A DNA stretch of 64,000 nt from Verrucomicrobiia bacterium (GTDB lineage Bacteria; Verrucomicrobiota; Verrucomicrobiia; Limisphaerales; JAEYXS01), in NCBI GenBank assembly GCA_036405135.1, contig DASWYF010000037.1, forward strand, positions 26,016 to 90,015, in the 5' to 3' direction. Position numbers and translations under genes: made by a program. Shown here in pieces: positions 1 to 8,857 of the stretch. The first letter of the stretch is position 1, and every line of letters begins with the position of its first letter. Below the pieces are notes generated by a model, which ran no database searches, was not told the DNA's origin, and saw nothing but the letters and a program-made list of their open reading frames with translations.

Positions 1-95
1 GGCGCGTGACATCACGGCAAGTGGCCGGAGATGTCAATGTGGAGTTTGGATACAGGGGAAAGAATTTTTGTAATCGGTGGGTTTCCCGTTCACGC

Positions 96-824
96 TCACA
101 CGATGAAATCGCGAAACCAGTTTTCAGGTTCGGCGCGATAGATGCGTTCTTCACCCTGCCATTGGAAGCGCAATTCACCGGCATGCAAGGCCTGGCAATG
201 GAGGATCAGCCGTTGGCGCTGTTCCTCTGTGAGGCGACTTTCTACAAGGGCTAGATAAAGCGTTTCATCACCGCCATAGATTTTATCACCCACGATCGGG
301 TGCCCGATGTGGGAGAGGTGGATGCGGATCTGGTGCTTGCGACCGGTGAGCAGTTCCACTTCAAGCAACGAGAAATCTCCTTCTGTGCGCGTGAAACGTT
401 TCAGCACTTTGTAAACCGTCTGGGAATTGGCACCGTCTGGTCGTACACAGTCTTTGATCGCCACGATGCTCTTCTCGTCTTTACCCAAAGGCGCATCGAT
501 CAACCCGCCATCTGTGGCCACATGTCCATGGACGATGGTCTGATAAATCTTTCGCACCTCGCGACTCTCCCATTTTTTGCGAAGTTGCTTGGCGGCTTCA
601 TCCGTCTTGGCCACGAGGACCAGGCCGCTCGTCTCACGGTCCAGCCGGTTGATGAGGTGTGGGTTGATGCTTTCGCCCAAATGGATGCGCACCCGGCTGA
701 TGAGGCTGGAGTAGATATCGCCCTTGGTCGGATGACAGACGAGGTCTGCGGGCTTGTTGATGACGAGGAATTCGTCATCCTCATGGATGACTTCAAAAAG
801 GCGGGATGGAAGCGTGGTGTTCAA
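96..824 (-). CDS. RluA-family 23S rRNA/tRNA pseudouridine synthase
   Basis: This 242-aa protein should isomerise specific uridines to pseudouridine in rRNA or tRNA in the cytoplasm. The family signature HLINRLDRETSGL lies at about residues 56-68, and the catalytic aspartate is D62 (R-L-D). A second family block, TGRKHQIRIHL, follows at about residue 160. There is no N-terminal S4 RNA-binding domain, so it resembles the short RluA/RluC-catalytic-core type. The exact target base cannot be told from sequence. It is divergently oriented from the next gene. The family is certain; the subfamily (RluA, RluC or RluD) is not. Confidence 0.9.
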   Translation of the reverse strand: MNTTLPSRLFEVIHEDDEFLVINKPADLVCHPTKGDIYSSLISRVRIHLGESINPHLINRLDRETSGLVLVAKTDEAAKQLRKKWESREVRKIYQTIVHGHVATDGGLIDAPLGKDEKSIVAIKDCVRPDGANSQTVYKVLKRFTRTEGDFSLLEVELLTGRKHQIRIHLSHIGHPIVGDKIYGGDETLYLALVESRLTEEQRQRLILHCQALHAGELRFQWQGEERIYRAEPENWFRDFIV

Positions 825-948
825 TTAGCCTCCCTTCGCGCTGCAAAGGCTTGCGATTGAGCAGCATGGCGCAGGCACTCTGCTGAAAAATCATTCAGAG
901 TTCTCAAAGGACGAAAGCTTTTGCTTCTGCGGCTTGTCACAAGGGCGG

Positions 949-1599
949 ATGTGCGTATCATCCGCGCGAGTGAAAGAAAAGTGGAATGTCGTGTTGCCGG
1001 TCCTGTTGCTGATCGCGTTTGCGGTTACGCGCTGGCCCGACTTCATGCCGGCGAACTTCAGCGCGGCCTATGCGCTGGCGTTCTGTGCAGGGGCTTACTT
1101 CCCCACGCGTTATGTCTTGTGGGTGCCTTTTGCGCTGATGCTGGGCAGCGATATGATCATCAACATCTTCTACTATAAGGTCGCTCCGATCGGTGGTTAC
1201 ATGGCGGTGAGTTATTCGCTTTATGCGTTGCTCATCGTGTTGGGGCGTCAGTTTGGTCCGAAGGCGAGTTTCTTGAAACTCTTAAGTGGTGGTATCCTGG
1301 GTGCGTTTCTGTTTTACCTCGTCTCCAACACGTTCGCGTGGATCAGCAACCCGGCTTATCTGAAGACGTTGGATGGCTGGATCAAGGCGTTGACCGTGGG
1401 TGTGGACGGGTTTCCGCCTACCTTGATGTTCTTGAAGAATACTCTGATGAGTGGCGGACTTTTCACAGGCCTCTTCGTCGGTGCGATGAAGCTGGCGGAG
1501 AAGGAAGCCGAGGCGACAGAGCCGGAGCCGAAAGAACAGGAAGAGCCGGAAGAATCGGAAGGCGCGGAAAAGCCTGAGGGTGAAGAAGCGAAGGCGTGA
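949..1599 (+). CDS. DUF6580-like integral membrane protein with acidic C-terminal tail
   Basis: About 216 aa. The body has roughly five hydrophobic segments, and blocks such as FSAAYALAFCAGAYF and PFALMLGSDMIIN resemble DUF6580 proteins, which look like ECF-transporter substrate-binding subunits. The last 35 residues are almost entirely Glu/Pro/Lys and likely form a disordered cytoplasmic tail. The start is uncertain: ATG at 949 is chosen, but a TTG at 934 or a GTG at 970 is possible. Its substrate is unknown. No ATPase gene lies nearby. An inverted repeat follows immediately and could stop transcription. Confidence 0.7.
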   Translation: MCVSSARVKEKWNVVLPVLLLIAFAVTRWPDFMPANFSAAYALAFCAGAYFPTRYVLWVPFALMLGSDMIINIFYYKVAPIGGYMAVSYSLYALLIVLGRQFGPKASFLKLLSGGILGAFLFYLVSNTFAWISNPAYLKTLDGWIKALTVGVDGFPPTLMFLKNTLMSGGLFTGLFVGAMKLAEKEAEATEPEPKEQEEPEESEGAEKPEGEEAKA

Positions 1600-1601
1600 G
1601 G

Positions 1602-1677
1602 GTAGCCGCCGAAATGATGAGGCGGAACTTGCTTGATCAAGAATAGTTAGTTCTGCCTCCTCACGTCGCCAGCTACG
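1602..1677. repeat. Inverted pair of a dispersed GCCTC-type repeat
   Basis: Two copies of one roughly 30-bp repeat face each other. The left arm (1602-1628) is nearly the reverse complement of the copy at 27787-27813, and the right arm (1645-1677) has the same orientation as that copy. The two arms can fold into a long imperfect hairpin after the membrane-protein gene. A related copy lies at 15455-15484. The sequences are seen directly; a terminator role is inference. Confidence 0.75.
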
Positions 1678-1686
1678 AATAAACTA

Positions 1687-2148
1687 ATGAAAATCGGCCT
1701 TATCTCAGACACGCATGGGTACCTGGACCCGCGAGTGCCGGAGATTTTTGAAGGGGTTGAGCATATCTTGCACGCGGGGGATATCGGTTATGCCTCCATC
1801 ATTTTAGAGCTTGAACGCATCGCTCCGGTCACGGCGGTCTTGGGGAATAATGATTTCGGGATGGAGTATCGGGAGACGGAGGTGGTCGAGCTTGGCGGGT
1901 GCAAGTTTCTGATTCACCACATCGTTGAGCCGCGCCGCCTGACAGACTCGTTGAAAAGCCGGATCAAGCATGCGGCTCCTCAAGTCGTCATGTTTGGTCA
2001 CACGCATAAAATGTTTAATGATGTGATCGATGGTGTTCACTTCCTCAATCCCGGCTACTCGGGCAAGCAGCGGTTCAAGCTGGAGCGGTCGGTGGCGATT
2101 TTGCATCTGGAGGAGGGAGAGCGGCGGGTGGAGTTTGTGGTGCTTTGA
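1687..2148 (+). CDS. YfcE/MJ0936-type metallophosphoesterase
   Basis: This 153-aa protein is a small calcineurin-like phosphodiesterase. Metal-binding motifs appear in the family order: D-x-H (SDTHG, about residues 7-11), GD (HAGDIG), GNND (VLGNNDFG), and GHTH (MFGHTHK). The length is typical of YfcE-type enzymes, which hydrolyse phosphodiester bonds with divalent metals; physiological substrates are generally unknown. It has no signal peptide, so it is cytoplasmic. The ATG at 1687 directly precedes the first beta strand (KIGLISDTH), which supports the start. Confidence 0.9.
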   Translation: MKIGLISDTHGYLDPRVPEIFEGVEHILHAGDIGYASIILELERIAPVTAVLGNNDFGMEYRETEVVELGGCKFLIHHIVEPRRLTDSLKSRIKHAAPQVVMFGHTHKMFNDVIDGVHFLNPGYSGKQRFKLERSVAILHLEEGERRVEFVVL

Positions 2149-2225
2149 GGGGTGGTATTCCAAGGCTTGGGATTTTGTGTAATTGCCGGCCAAGCTCAAT
2201 GATGGAAACCTGATGGTCATCAACC

Positions 2226-2492
2226 ATGTGGTTCATCTTGGAAATCATTTTAGCAGTTGGCTACTGGGTGTGGGAAATCGGCTTTTTCCCCCGCTTCTAC
2301 GCGGTGTTGTTCACGGTTTTGTCAGCTGCGGTCACCGGAGATACGCTCTTGCGGGACGATAGCGGGTGGCGGGCGTTGGGTGCGCCCATGGTAGTCGCTG
2401 GTGTCATTGCCGGGGTGATATGGGAGTGGCGATATCGGCGGGAAAGAGATTACAACCCGCCGATAAAGACATTGAACGGAAAAGTGAACTGA
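2226..2492 (+). CDS. Small two-to-three-span membrane protein
   Basis: 88 aa, not recognised. It has hydrophobic segments at about residues 2-35 and 52-68, a charged WRYRRERDY motif after the last span, and a polar tail. It sits in the same direction as the upstream phosphoesterase with a gap of about 78 bp. No function can be assigned. Its membrane pattern makes it more likely real than a chance ORF. Confidence 0.55.
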   Translation: MWFILEIILAVGYWVWEIGFFPRFYAVLFTVLSAAVTGDTLLRDDSGWRALGAPMVVAGVIAGVIWEWRYRRERDYNPPIKTLNGKVN

Positions 2493-2569
2493 TCTAAGCC
2501 GCTTAGGTTCGGCGTGGAAGCCATCCTTACTTAGATTTCAGGCAAGGCGTTACGTTGGATTACATTTTT

Positions 2570-2749
2570 TCAGCAGCAGAAATCTCCGCCGAGGATGTAA
2601 AGTAGGAGCAGCAAACCGGGGCCTTTGAAAAGGAATACTAACAGCCCGATGGCCATGAACGGGATGGCGAGGTAGGCGGCGGTTTTGAAGATGGGAAATG
2701 ACTCTTCTGCTTCGTGTTCGTTTGCTTCGTTGTGTGTTGGATTGTCCAT
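2570..2749 (-). CDS. 59-aa single-cluster membrane protein
   Basis: Reading the minus strand from ATG at 2749 gives 59 aa: an acidic His/Glu-rich N-terminus (about residues 1-16), then hydrophobic stretches at about 21-41 and 44-53, ending in a Cys-Cys pair. This coherent membrane layout lies in a different frame from a longer arginine-rich ORF over the same bases that looks like noise. It is divergent from the LysR gene at 2824. Not recognised; called from composition only. Confidence 0.5.
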   Translation of the reverse strand: MDNPTHNEANEHEAEESFPIFKTAAYLAIPFMAIGLLVFLFKGPGLLLLLYILGGDFCC

Positions 2750-2823
2750 GGCGCAACAACTTATCTGCTGTTCTCACCATGCGTTAATTGATAAAACTTC
2801 TGCAGCCATCGGTTTAATCAATC

Positions 2824-3702
2824 ATGAACATCCATCATCTTGAGCTGTTTTATTATGTGGCGAAGCATGGCGGCATCATGAACGCGGTGCGGCACATCCC
2901 GTATGGCATCCAGCAACCGGCGGTGAGCAGCCAGATACTTCAATTGGAGGCGGATCTGGGACAGTCACTTTTTCAACGCCGACCATTCCAGCTCACTTCG
3001 GCAGGGGAGGAGCTTTACGGATTCATTAAACCTTTCTTTGAGAACATCGGGCCGGTGACGGAGAAGTTGCGGGGTGGGGCGACACAGTTGGTGCGCATCG
3101 CGGCATCATCCATGGTCTTGCGCGATCATTTGCCAGCGGTGTTGGCGCGAGTGAGGAAACAGTTCCCGCGTTTACGGTTCACGCTGGTGGAGGCGACCTT
3201 GGTGCAGGTGGAGCAGGGTTTTGCGAAACAGGACTTTGATCTGGCGGTGACGGTCACTACGGGGAAGCTGCCATCAGGTTTGCACGCGATGGAGTTGATC
3301 GAATTGCCGCTGGTGTTGCTGGTGCCGGATGATTGGAAGCTGAAGTCCGCAGAGGATTTGTGGAAGCAGGGTTACATCAGCGAGACGCTGATCTGTCCGC
3401 CAGCTTCGGAGCCGTTGACCATCGCATTGCGGCAGGGATTGGCGAAACGGAAGGTGGATTGGCCGACGGGCATCGAAGTGACCTCGCTCGAACTGCTGCA
3501 TACTTACGTGGCACATGGATTTGGTCTGGGCGTGTCGTTGAGGGTGCCGAAGGGCCAGCTTCCCAAGAGTGTGCGGATGCTGCCGATGGAAGGATTTCCG
3601 GTCATCAATATCTCAACGGTTTGGCAGGGGACGGCGGGGCCAGTGACGCGGATCATGCTGGAGGAGATCAAGAAACAGGCGGCGAGTTTAGTCGGGAAGT
3701 GA
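2824..3702 (+). CDS. LysR-family transcriptional regulator
   Basis: 292 aa, usual LysR length. An N-terminal winged helix-turn-helix covers about residues 1-60 (ELFYYVAKHGGIMNA, then QPAVSSQILQLEADLG and LFQRRPFQLT). A periplasmic-binding-like effector domain spans about residues 88-290. LysR proteins usually bind upstream of a divergent gene. Here the divergent neighbour is the 59-aa membrane protein at 2570-2749, which is a possible target by position only. The effector is unknown. Confidence 0.9.
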   Translation: MNIHHLELFYYVAKHGGIMNAVRHIPYGIQQPAVSSQILQLEADLGQSLFQRRPFQLTSAGEELYGFIKPFFENIGPVTEKLRGGATQLVRIAASSMVLRDHLPAVLARVRKQFPRLRFTLVEATLVQVEQGFAKQDFDLAVTVTTGKLPSGLHAMELIELPLVLLVPDDWKLKSAEDLWKQGYISETLICPPASEPLTIALRQGLAKRKVDWPTGIEVTSLELLHTYVAHGFGLGVSLRVPKGQLPKSVRMLPMEGFPVINISTVWQGTAGPVTRIMLEEIKKQAASLVGK

Positions 3703-3801
3703 AACGGCAGACGTGGTTGGAAGGTGATTACAAAATTATTCGGACAATGACTGGTTGATTTTTTGAGGGGTGTGTTAGGTTGTTTCTATAGCGAGGAGCA
3801 A

Positions 3802-4872
3802 ATGAGCAGGGTTCGACACTTATCTGCAGTTTCCAGATCATGCTGGGTCTTCATGGCGATCCTGATTGCTACACTTCGAGCAGGTGCCTGTGTGTGGGAT
3901 TCGGATTCTTTGACATGGGAGAAATGGATGAATCCAAAACTGGCCGATGTCATCCTGAACCCGCGGCAGCCAAAGATGGACAGGAAGGCGTTGGAGTCAA
4001 GGGTGGCAAAGTTGCTAGCACATCGTGAAGAATCAAAGGAGGCGTGGTGGAATGAACTGGCCGGTGCGTATATTAGGTTGGGGCAATCTGAGAAGGCTAT
4101 CACGCTTCTGGAACCGGTGGTCGACCGTTTTGAGAATGACTACGCGATCCACGCCAATCTGGGTACGGCGTATCATATGGCGGGGCGATATGTTGAGGCG
4201 GAGAAACACATCGCGCGCGATCTGGAACTGAATCCTGAGGGGCATTTCGGATTGGAGAAGTATCATCTGGCGTTGTTGCAGTATCTGACGCAGTCGAAGG
4301 AATACCAGAGCCGGCATCTGTTTGTGGATGAGCTGTCTTTAAAATTTTTACGCCCTTCCATTTTATTTGGGACTGGATGGAATGAAAAAATGAGCAGGGA
4401 GGAAATAGAGAAAGAAATCGAGGCAATCTCCGCTTCCAAAGGCGATCTTAAAGGGAGATGGATATTTGACTTGGCGTCACTTAAAAACCGGCTGGATTTG
4501 CCTCCTAACTATAGAAAACAATGGAACTTGGAGATGCATGAAAAGCTGGAAGATGGGGTGATCTACATGGCCACATTGAATCCGCAAGAGCCTGCCTGCT
4601 GGACGATGCTGGGCGTGGTAGCGCTCAAGAAACGTGATCTGAATCTGTCAGCAGCAGCTTTTGAGAAAGCGGTGGCTTTGGATTCACCGATGAAAGAACT
4701 GTTACAGGTGAAGATATCTGCCATCAGAGAACACATTAAAGAGGCCAGACAGCATCAGTGGCCGTTGCAATTGATCGGGCTGTTATTGATCGGATTGCTA
4801 TGTGTGCTGGTGTTCAAGGTGATACAGAATCTGCGGACATACATGGCCAGACGGAAAACAGCATCTGCATAA
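3802..4872 (+). CDS. Exported TPR protein, first of a three-copy tandem family
   Basis: About 356 aa. ATG 3802 is preferred over a TTG at 3763 because GAGGAG (3793-3798) sits just upstream and a signal peptide starts there, ending near the family motif ACVWDSD. TPR-like helices follow (LGQSEKAITLLEPVVDRFENDYAIHANLGTAYH is the core, read in segments), and a C-terminal transmembrane helix lies at about residues 318-338 with a basic tail. It is therefore a membrane-anchored, mostly extracytoplasmic protein. It is clearly paralogous to both halves of the next gene, with a gap of 34 bp. The role is unknown; TPRs usually mediate protein contacts. Confidence 0.8.
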   Translation: MSRVRHLSAVSRSCWVFMAILIATLRAGACVWDSDSLTWEKWMNPKLADVILNPRQPKMDRKALESRVAKLLAHREESKEAWWNELAGAYIRLGQSEKAITLLEPVVDRFENDYAIHANLGTAYHMAGRYVEAEKHIARDLELNPEGHFGLEKYHLALLQYLTQSKEYQSRHLFVDELSLKFLRPSILFGTGWNEKMSREEIEKEIEAISASKGDLKGRWIFDLASLKNRLDLPPNYRKQWNLEMHEKLEDGVIYMATLNPQEPACWTMLGVVALKKRDLNLSAAAFEKAVALDSPMKELLQVKISAIREHIKEARQHQWPLQLIGLLLIGLLCVLVFKVIQNLRTYMARRKTASA

Positions 4873-4906
4873 GGTCAATGGTTCCTGCCAAATACATGGA
4901 GTATTT

Positions 4907-7141
4907 ATGCGATTGAAGCATTTGCCGCGAAATGTGTGGTTACCGTTTCTTCTGTTGCTTGTAGCAGTATGCTTTGTTGTCACGGCTCATGCCTGCATCT
5001 GGGATGGGGATACGCTGGCGGATGATATCAAAAAGAGTCCCAAGCTGGCCGATGCCATCTTGAATCCAAGACCACCGCAGGTGGATCGAGCGAAGCTGAC
5101 GGCGCGGTTGAATGAGCTGTTGGGTGATCGGAAGGAGAATGATCCGGAGTGGTGGAATAATGTGGCGGGGACGTATCTGCGACTGGGGCAGGAGGAGGAG
5201 GCAGTTAAATTGTTGGAGCCGGTGGTGAGCCGGTTTGAGAACAATTACGGCATCCATGCAAACTTAGGCACGGCGTATCACCTTCTTGGCCGGTATGCGG
5301 AGGCGGAGAAGCATATCGCGCGTGATCTGGAGCTGAACCCTGACGCGCATTTTGGGTTGGAGAAGTATCATCTGGCGTTGTTGCAATATCTGACGAAGTC
5401 GAAGGATTATCAGGCGAGGCATGTGTATGTAGATGAATTCACTGCTCCACTTTTCGACATACCCGACATCAACCAACCACAGCCCTATGCGCTCAGCTAC
5501 GTCAGGGACACCAATCAATCGCCTGTGCAATTAACGGCAGCCTTGCAGGTGATCAAAGGGAACAGCAGGGCCGATCAAGAAGCCAAGGCACGCCTGCTTT
5601 TGAAGCTGGCCGCGTGGGATGATCCACCGGCATACGCACCAGAGCCAAAACCGCGCTATGTAAGCCCGGCTCCTTACGATGTCTCTAAGCACTCTGCTGC
5701 GGAAGCGGCTCGCGGTAAATTCGAACTGGCCGAAGATGAGAAATTTCAGGAAGGAGTCATCTATATGGCGATGCTCAATCCGGATGAGCCGGCATGTATG
5801 ACGATGCTGGGAATGGCGGCCTTAAAATCAGGCGATCTCAATCTTGCCCAGAAAGCTTTTGAGAAAGCGATCACCATGGGCAGCCCCATGAAGGATGTAT
5901 TGGAATTGAAGATTCTCAAGATCCAAACGCACATCCAAGAATCGAAAGCAGTTTCAACCAAGATAAAATGGTTCATTCTGACGGTGATCGGTGTGCTATG
6001 TATAGGTCTTTGGATTTTGGTGGTGATAGTAAAGAAGCTGAAACGAAAGGTGAACCTAAAGCAGACTGCCAGTGCGATGATGCTGGTCCTCTTTTGGCAA
6101 TGCGCATCCCCAGTTCACGCGTGCATCTGGGATGGGGATACGCTGGAGGATGATGTCAGGAAGAACCCCACATTGGCCGATGCCATCTTGAATCCAAAGC
6201 CACCACAGGTGGATCGAACTAAGCTGATGGCGCGGTTGAGTGAGCTGTCGGGTGATCGGAAAGAGAATGATCCGGAGTGGTGGAATAATGTGGCGGGAAC
6301 GTATCTGCGGCTAGGACAGGCGGCGGAGGCGGTGAAGTTGTTGGAACCAGTGGTGAGTCGGTTTGAAAATAACTACGGCATCCACGCTAACTTGGGCACG
6401 GCGTATCATCTGCTGGGCCGATATGCGGAGGCGGAGAAGCACATTGCGCGTGATTTGGAGCTGAACCCGGACGCGCATTTTGGGTTGGAGAAGTTTCATC
6501 TGGCGCTCCTGCAATATCTGGCGAAACCGAAGGAGTATCAGTCGCGGCATTTATATGTGGATGAGTTTACGGAAGTAGTTTTTGACAAGTATGGGGTGGT
6601 GCGGATCAGGCCTATGCCATTGGAGCGTTCGGGTATGTCCGGTGCATCTGCTCCCATAGCCGAACTGGAAGCGGAGTTGCAGGCTATGATCAAGAAAGGG
6701 GAGTCGGGGGAGAAGCTAGTCGCATTGCTTCAACAGTTGGCAATGACCGATGAACTCCCAGCATACGCTGCCAAATATGATTTGGCAAAAGACCCGAAGT
6801 TTCAGGAAGGAGTCATTTATATGGCCACCTTAAACCCTAAGGAACCCGCCTGCATGGCTATGCTAGGAATGGCTGCTTTATACAATCAGGATTTAAATCT
6901 GGCTAAGAAGGCTTTTGAGCGTGCTATTGCCATGGGCAGCCCGATGGAGCCGGTGTTGAAATTCAAGATTGAGCAAATTGTGGAGCATCTCAAAGAAGCA
7001 GATGGTCGTTCAAGTCCGCCAGACGCGATATCCGTGCTCCTTGCAATTGGGGTCATGGGGCTCGCTGGAATTATCTTTTTGATAGCAGCGATAATGTTGG
7101 GCCGGAAACTTTGGAGGAAAGCCCAGCTGGCCGGGCAGTGA
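4907..7141 (+). CDS. Fused double-copy exported TPR protein
   Basis: 744 aa, made of two full paralogues of the upstream gene in one frame. Copy A (residues 1-380) has a signal peptide, the HACIWDGDTL motif at about residue 28, TPRs, and a TM helix at about 350-372. Copy B begins with what was a signal peptide (about 382-402), repeats HACIWDGDTL at about 403, has TPRs, and ends with a TM helix at about 710-732. A GGAG-like site precedes ATG 4907. Predicted topology is outside, TM, short basic loop inside, TM, outside, TM. A GTG near 6050 could still start copy B separately. The gene-versus-fusion reading is seen in the sequence; function is unknown. Confidence 0.8.
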   Translation: MRLKHLPRNVWLPFLLLLVAVCFVVTAHACIWDGDTLADDIKKSPKLADAILNPRPPQVDRAKLTARLNELLGDRKENDPEWWNNVAGTYLRLGQEEEAVKLLEPVVSRFENNYGIHANLGTAYHLLGRYAEAEKHIARDLELNPDAHFGLEKYHLALLQYLTKSKDYQARHVYVDEFTAPLFDIPDINQPQPYALSYVRDTNQSPVQLTAALQVIKGNSRADQEAKARLLLKLAAWDDPPAYAPEPKPRYVSPAPYDVSKHSAAEAARGKFELAEDEKFQEGVIYMAMLNPDEPACMTMLGMAALKSGDLNLAQKAFEKAITMGSPMKDVLELKILKIQTHIQESKAVSTKIKWFILTVIGVLCIGLWILVVIVKKLKRKVNLKQTASAMMLVLFWQCASPVHACIWDGDTLEDDVRKNPTLADAILNPKPPQVDRTKLMARLSELSGDRKENDPEWWNNVAGTYLRLGQAAEAVKLLEPVVSRFENNYGIHANLGTAYHLLGRYAEAEKHIARDLELNPDAHFGLEKFHLALLQYLAKPKEYQSRHLYVDEFTEVVFDKYGVVRIRPMPLERSGMSGASAPIAELEAELQAMIKKGESGEKLVALLQQLAMTDELPAYAAKYDLAKDPKFQEGVIYMATLNPKEPACMAMLGMAALYNQDLNLAKKAFERAIAMGSPMEPVLKFKIEQIVEHLKEADGRSSPPDAISVLLAIGVMGLAGIIFLIAAIMLGRKLWRKAQLAGQ

Positions 7142-7241
7142 GTTTATTTTGTTGTTCCAGAGGTTGTTTTGAACAGGAAGGTAGTGAATGTAATTTGGGA
7201 GCCGGTTTTATTGTGAGTGCGGCGGTGAAGGCCGAGGTTAG

Positions 7242-7300
7242 GGCAAAGCGGCAGCTTTGCCTCACCCTGAGCAGGGAACTGGCGTTGACGCCAACGCTAA
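7242..7300. other. Two small hairpins between convergent genes
   Basis: In the 208 bp between the TPR gene and the convergent sulfatase gene lies GGCAAAGC/GCTTTGCC (7242-7261, loop of 4), followed by a TGGCGT/ACGCCA inverted pair near 7280-7293. Neither is followed by a clear T-tract, so a terminator role is only possible. Confidence 0.35.
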
Positions 7301-7349
7301 GGTTCAGTAGCTCATGACAGGTGCCGGAAGAGGCGGCTAGTTGAACACG

Positions 7350-8759
7350 CTATGGCTTATTAGCCGCCACAGGCACTGGCCACAGGTCTGAATCTGTGTG
7401 CGCTTGGGCCATCAGCTCGGAAATCTTTTTCACTTCCTCGGGATGTTGGGCGGCGATGTCCTTCTTCTCCTGAGGGTCTTGCTTGAGATTGTAGAGTTCC
7501 ATGGGCTTGCCGTGCGGGCGGATGGCTTTCCAATCGCCCGTGCGCAAAGCTTGTGCGAAGCCGTTATTGTGCAGTTCCCAGTAGAGATACTCCGCAGGCT
7601 CCATGGCTTTGCCTTTCAAGGCGGGAACCAATGAACGGCCATCGACGCTTCCGCTGGTTGCGCCGGTCAGATCAGCCACGGTGGGGAGGATGTCCCACAT
7701 GGCGCAGGGGGTATCTACGACATTGCTGGCGGCGATTTTGCCGGGTGCCCAGACGATGAGGGGCACGCGCAAACCGCCTTCATAGAGGTCACCTCGTTGG
7801 CCGCGCAGGCCACCGGTGGCGTTGAAGAAGGCGGGATCGGAGCCGCCTGCGCGCCACGGGCCGTTGTCACTGGTGAAGATGAGGACGGTGTTGGTATCGA
7901 CTTTGGATTTGACCAATTGATCCATCAGACGGCCCACGTGGGTGTCGAGACGCGTGATCATGGCAGCGCGGTTTTTTTCTGTCTGCGGCCAGCGTTCATC
8001 GGTGTAAGGCTCGTCACTGGGGATTTCCATGCCGTTACCGGTGGCTCGACCGAGATCGGCATTTGCGCGGGGCAGTTGTGAAGCGAAGTAGAGGAAAAAA
8101 CGGCGGTCCGGAAGTTGCGGCGTGCGGCTGTTCAAATGGATGAGCCGGTTGGCGTTGGTCGTCAGCATGTCGGGAGCGTAAAGGCCTTTTGCGCCGTTTT
8201 TGTTTTCATCGATCACCACAACGGAACCGTTTTTGAAAACCACGGGGGGGTAATACATTTGAGCGAGGCTGCCGGTGAGGAAGCCCACCCAGTTTTGAAA
8301 TCCCTGATTGTTGGGTGTGCCGGAGGTGCCGAGATCGCCCATATCCCACTTGCCTGCTGCAGCGGTGTTATAACCGTTTTTTTGAAGCACTTCGGCGATG
8401 GTGACATCGCTGTTCAAAAGTGAGTTCGCGATGGGGGAGATGCCCCGGATGCTGGTGTGACCGGTGTGGCGACCGGTCATCAAGGCGGCGCGGGAGGAGC
8501 TGCCCAGTGGGCTGCCGGCGTAGAATTGGGTGAAGCGGGTGCCTTCTTTGGCAAGGCGGTCCAGATTCGGGGTCTTGACCTTGGTTTGTCCGTAGCAGCC
8601 CAGGTCGCCATAGCCGAGATCGTCCGCCACGATGAGGAGCACATTGGGGCGATCTGGCTGCGCAGGAGCGGGGGCCAGAGGTTGAGCAATAGAAATACCG
8701 GCACTGCCCAGCATGAGTGCGAGCAGAAGCAGGCGTACGGTCTGAGGGAACAACAGCAT
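7350..8759 (-). CDS. Sulfatase-fold protein lacking the formylglycine residue (probable pseudoenzyme)
   Basis: 469 aa, starting at 8759 where a signal peptide begins (LLLLALMLGSAGISIAQ). The arylsulfatase fold is clear: DDLGYGDLGCYG, TPNLDRLAKEGTRFTQFY, and FTSDNGPW. In the active-site loop, the C-x-P-S-R of active sulfatases reads G-S-S-S-R, so the residue normally converted to formylglycine is glycine and the proline is serine. The usual GKWHLG motif reads GKWDMG, so the catalytic histidine is also replaced. Both changes were checked on the DNA. It is probably secreted and may bind rather than hydrolyse a sulfated substrate. It is divergent from the CLC gene. Confidence 0.85.
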   Translation of the reverse strand: MLLFPQTVRLLLLALMLGSAGISIAQPLAPAPAQPDRPNVLLIVADDLGYGDLGCYGQTKVKTPNLDRLAKEGTRFTQFYAGSPLGSSSRAALMTGRHTGHTSIRGISPIANSLLNSDVTIAEVLQKNGYNTAAAGKWDMGDLGTSGTPNNQGFQNWVGFLTGSLAQMYYPPVVFKNGSVVVIDENKNGAKGLYAPDMLTTNANRLIHLNSRTPQLPDRRFFLYFASQLPRANADLGRATGNGMEIPSDEPYTDERWPQTEKNRAAMITRLDTHVGRLMDQLVKSKVDTNTVLIFTSDNGPWRAGGSDPAFFNATGGLRGQRGDLYEGGLRVPLIVWAPGKIAASNVVDTPCAMWDILPTVADLTGATSGSVDGRSLVPALKGKAMEPAEYLYWELHNNGFAQALRTGDWKAIRPHGKPMELYNLKQDPQEKKDIAAQHPEEVKKISELMAQAHTDSDLWPVPVAANKP

Positions 8760-8857
8760 GGGCGTAATCTCACGCAACAGGCGTGATTCGTCCAGTCCGT
8801 CTTGCGAAGAGAACTTGCCTTGTGAACTGGTCCGAGTGATGCAAGTATTGGGCGGTT

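Noticed and set aside
2550..2780. 76-aa Arg-rich minus ORF near 2.6 kb
   Set aside because: A different frame of the same bases gives a coherent 59-aa membrane protein.
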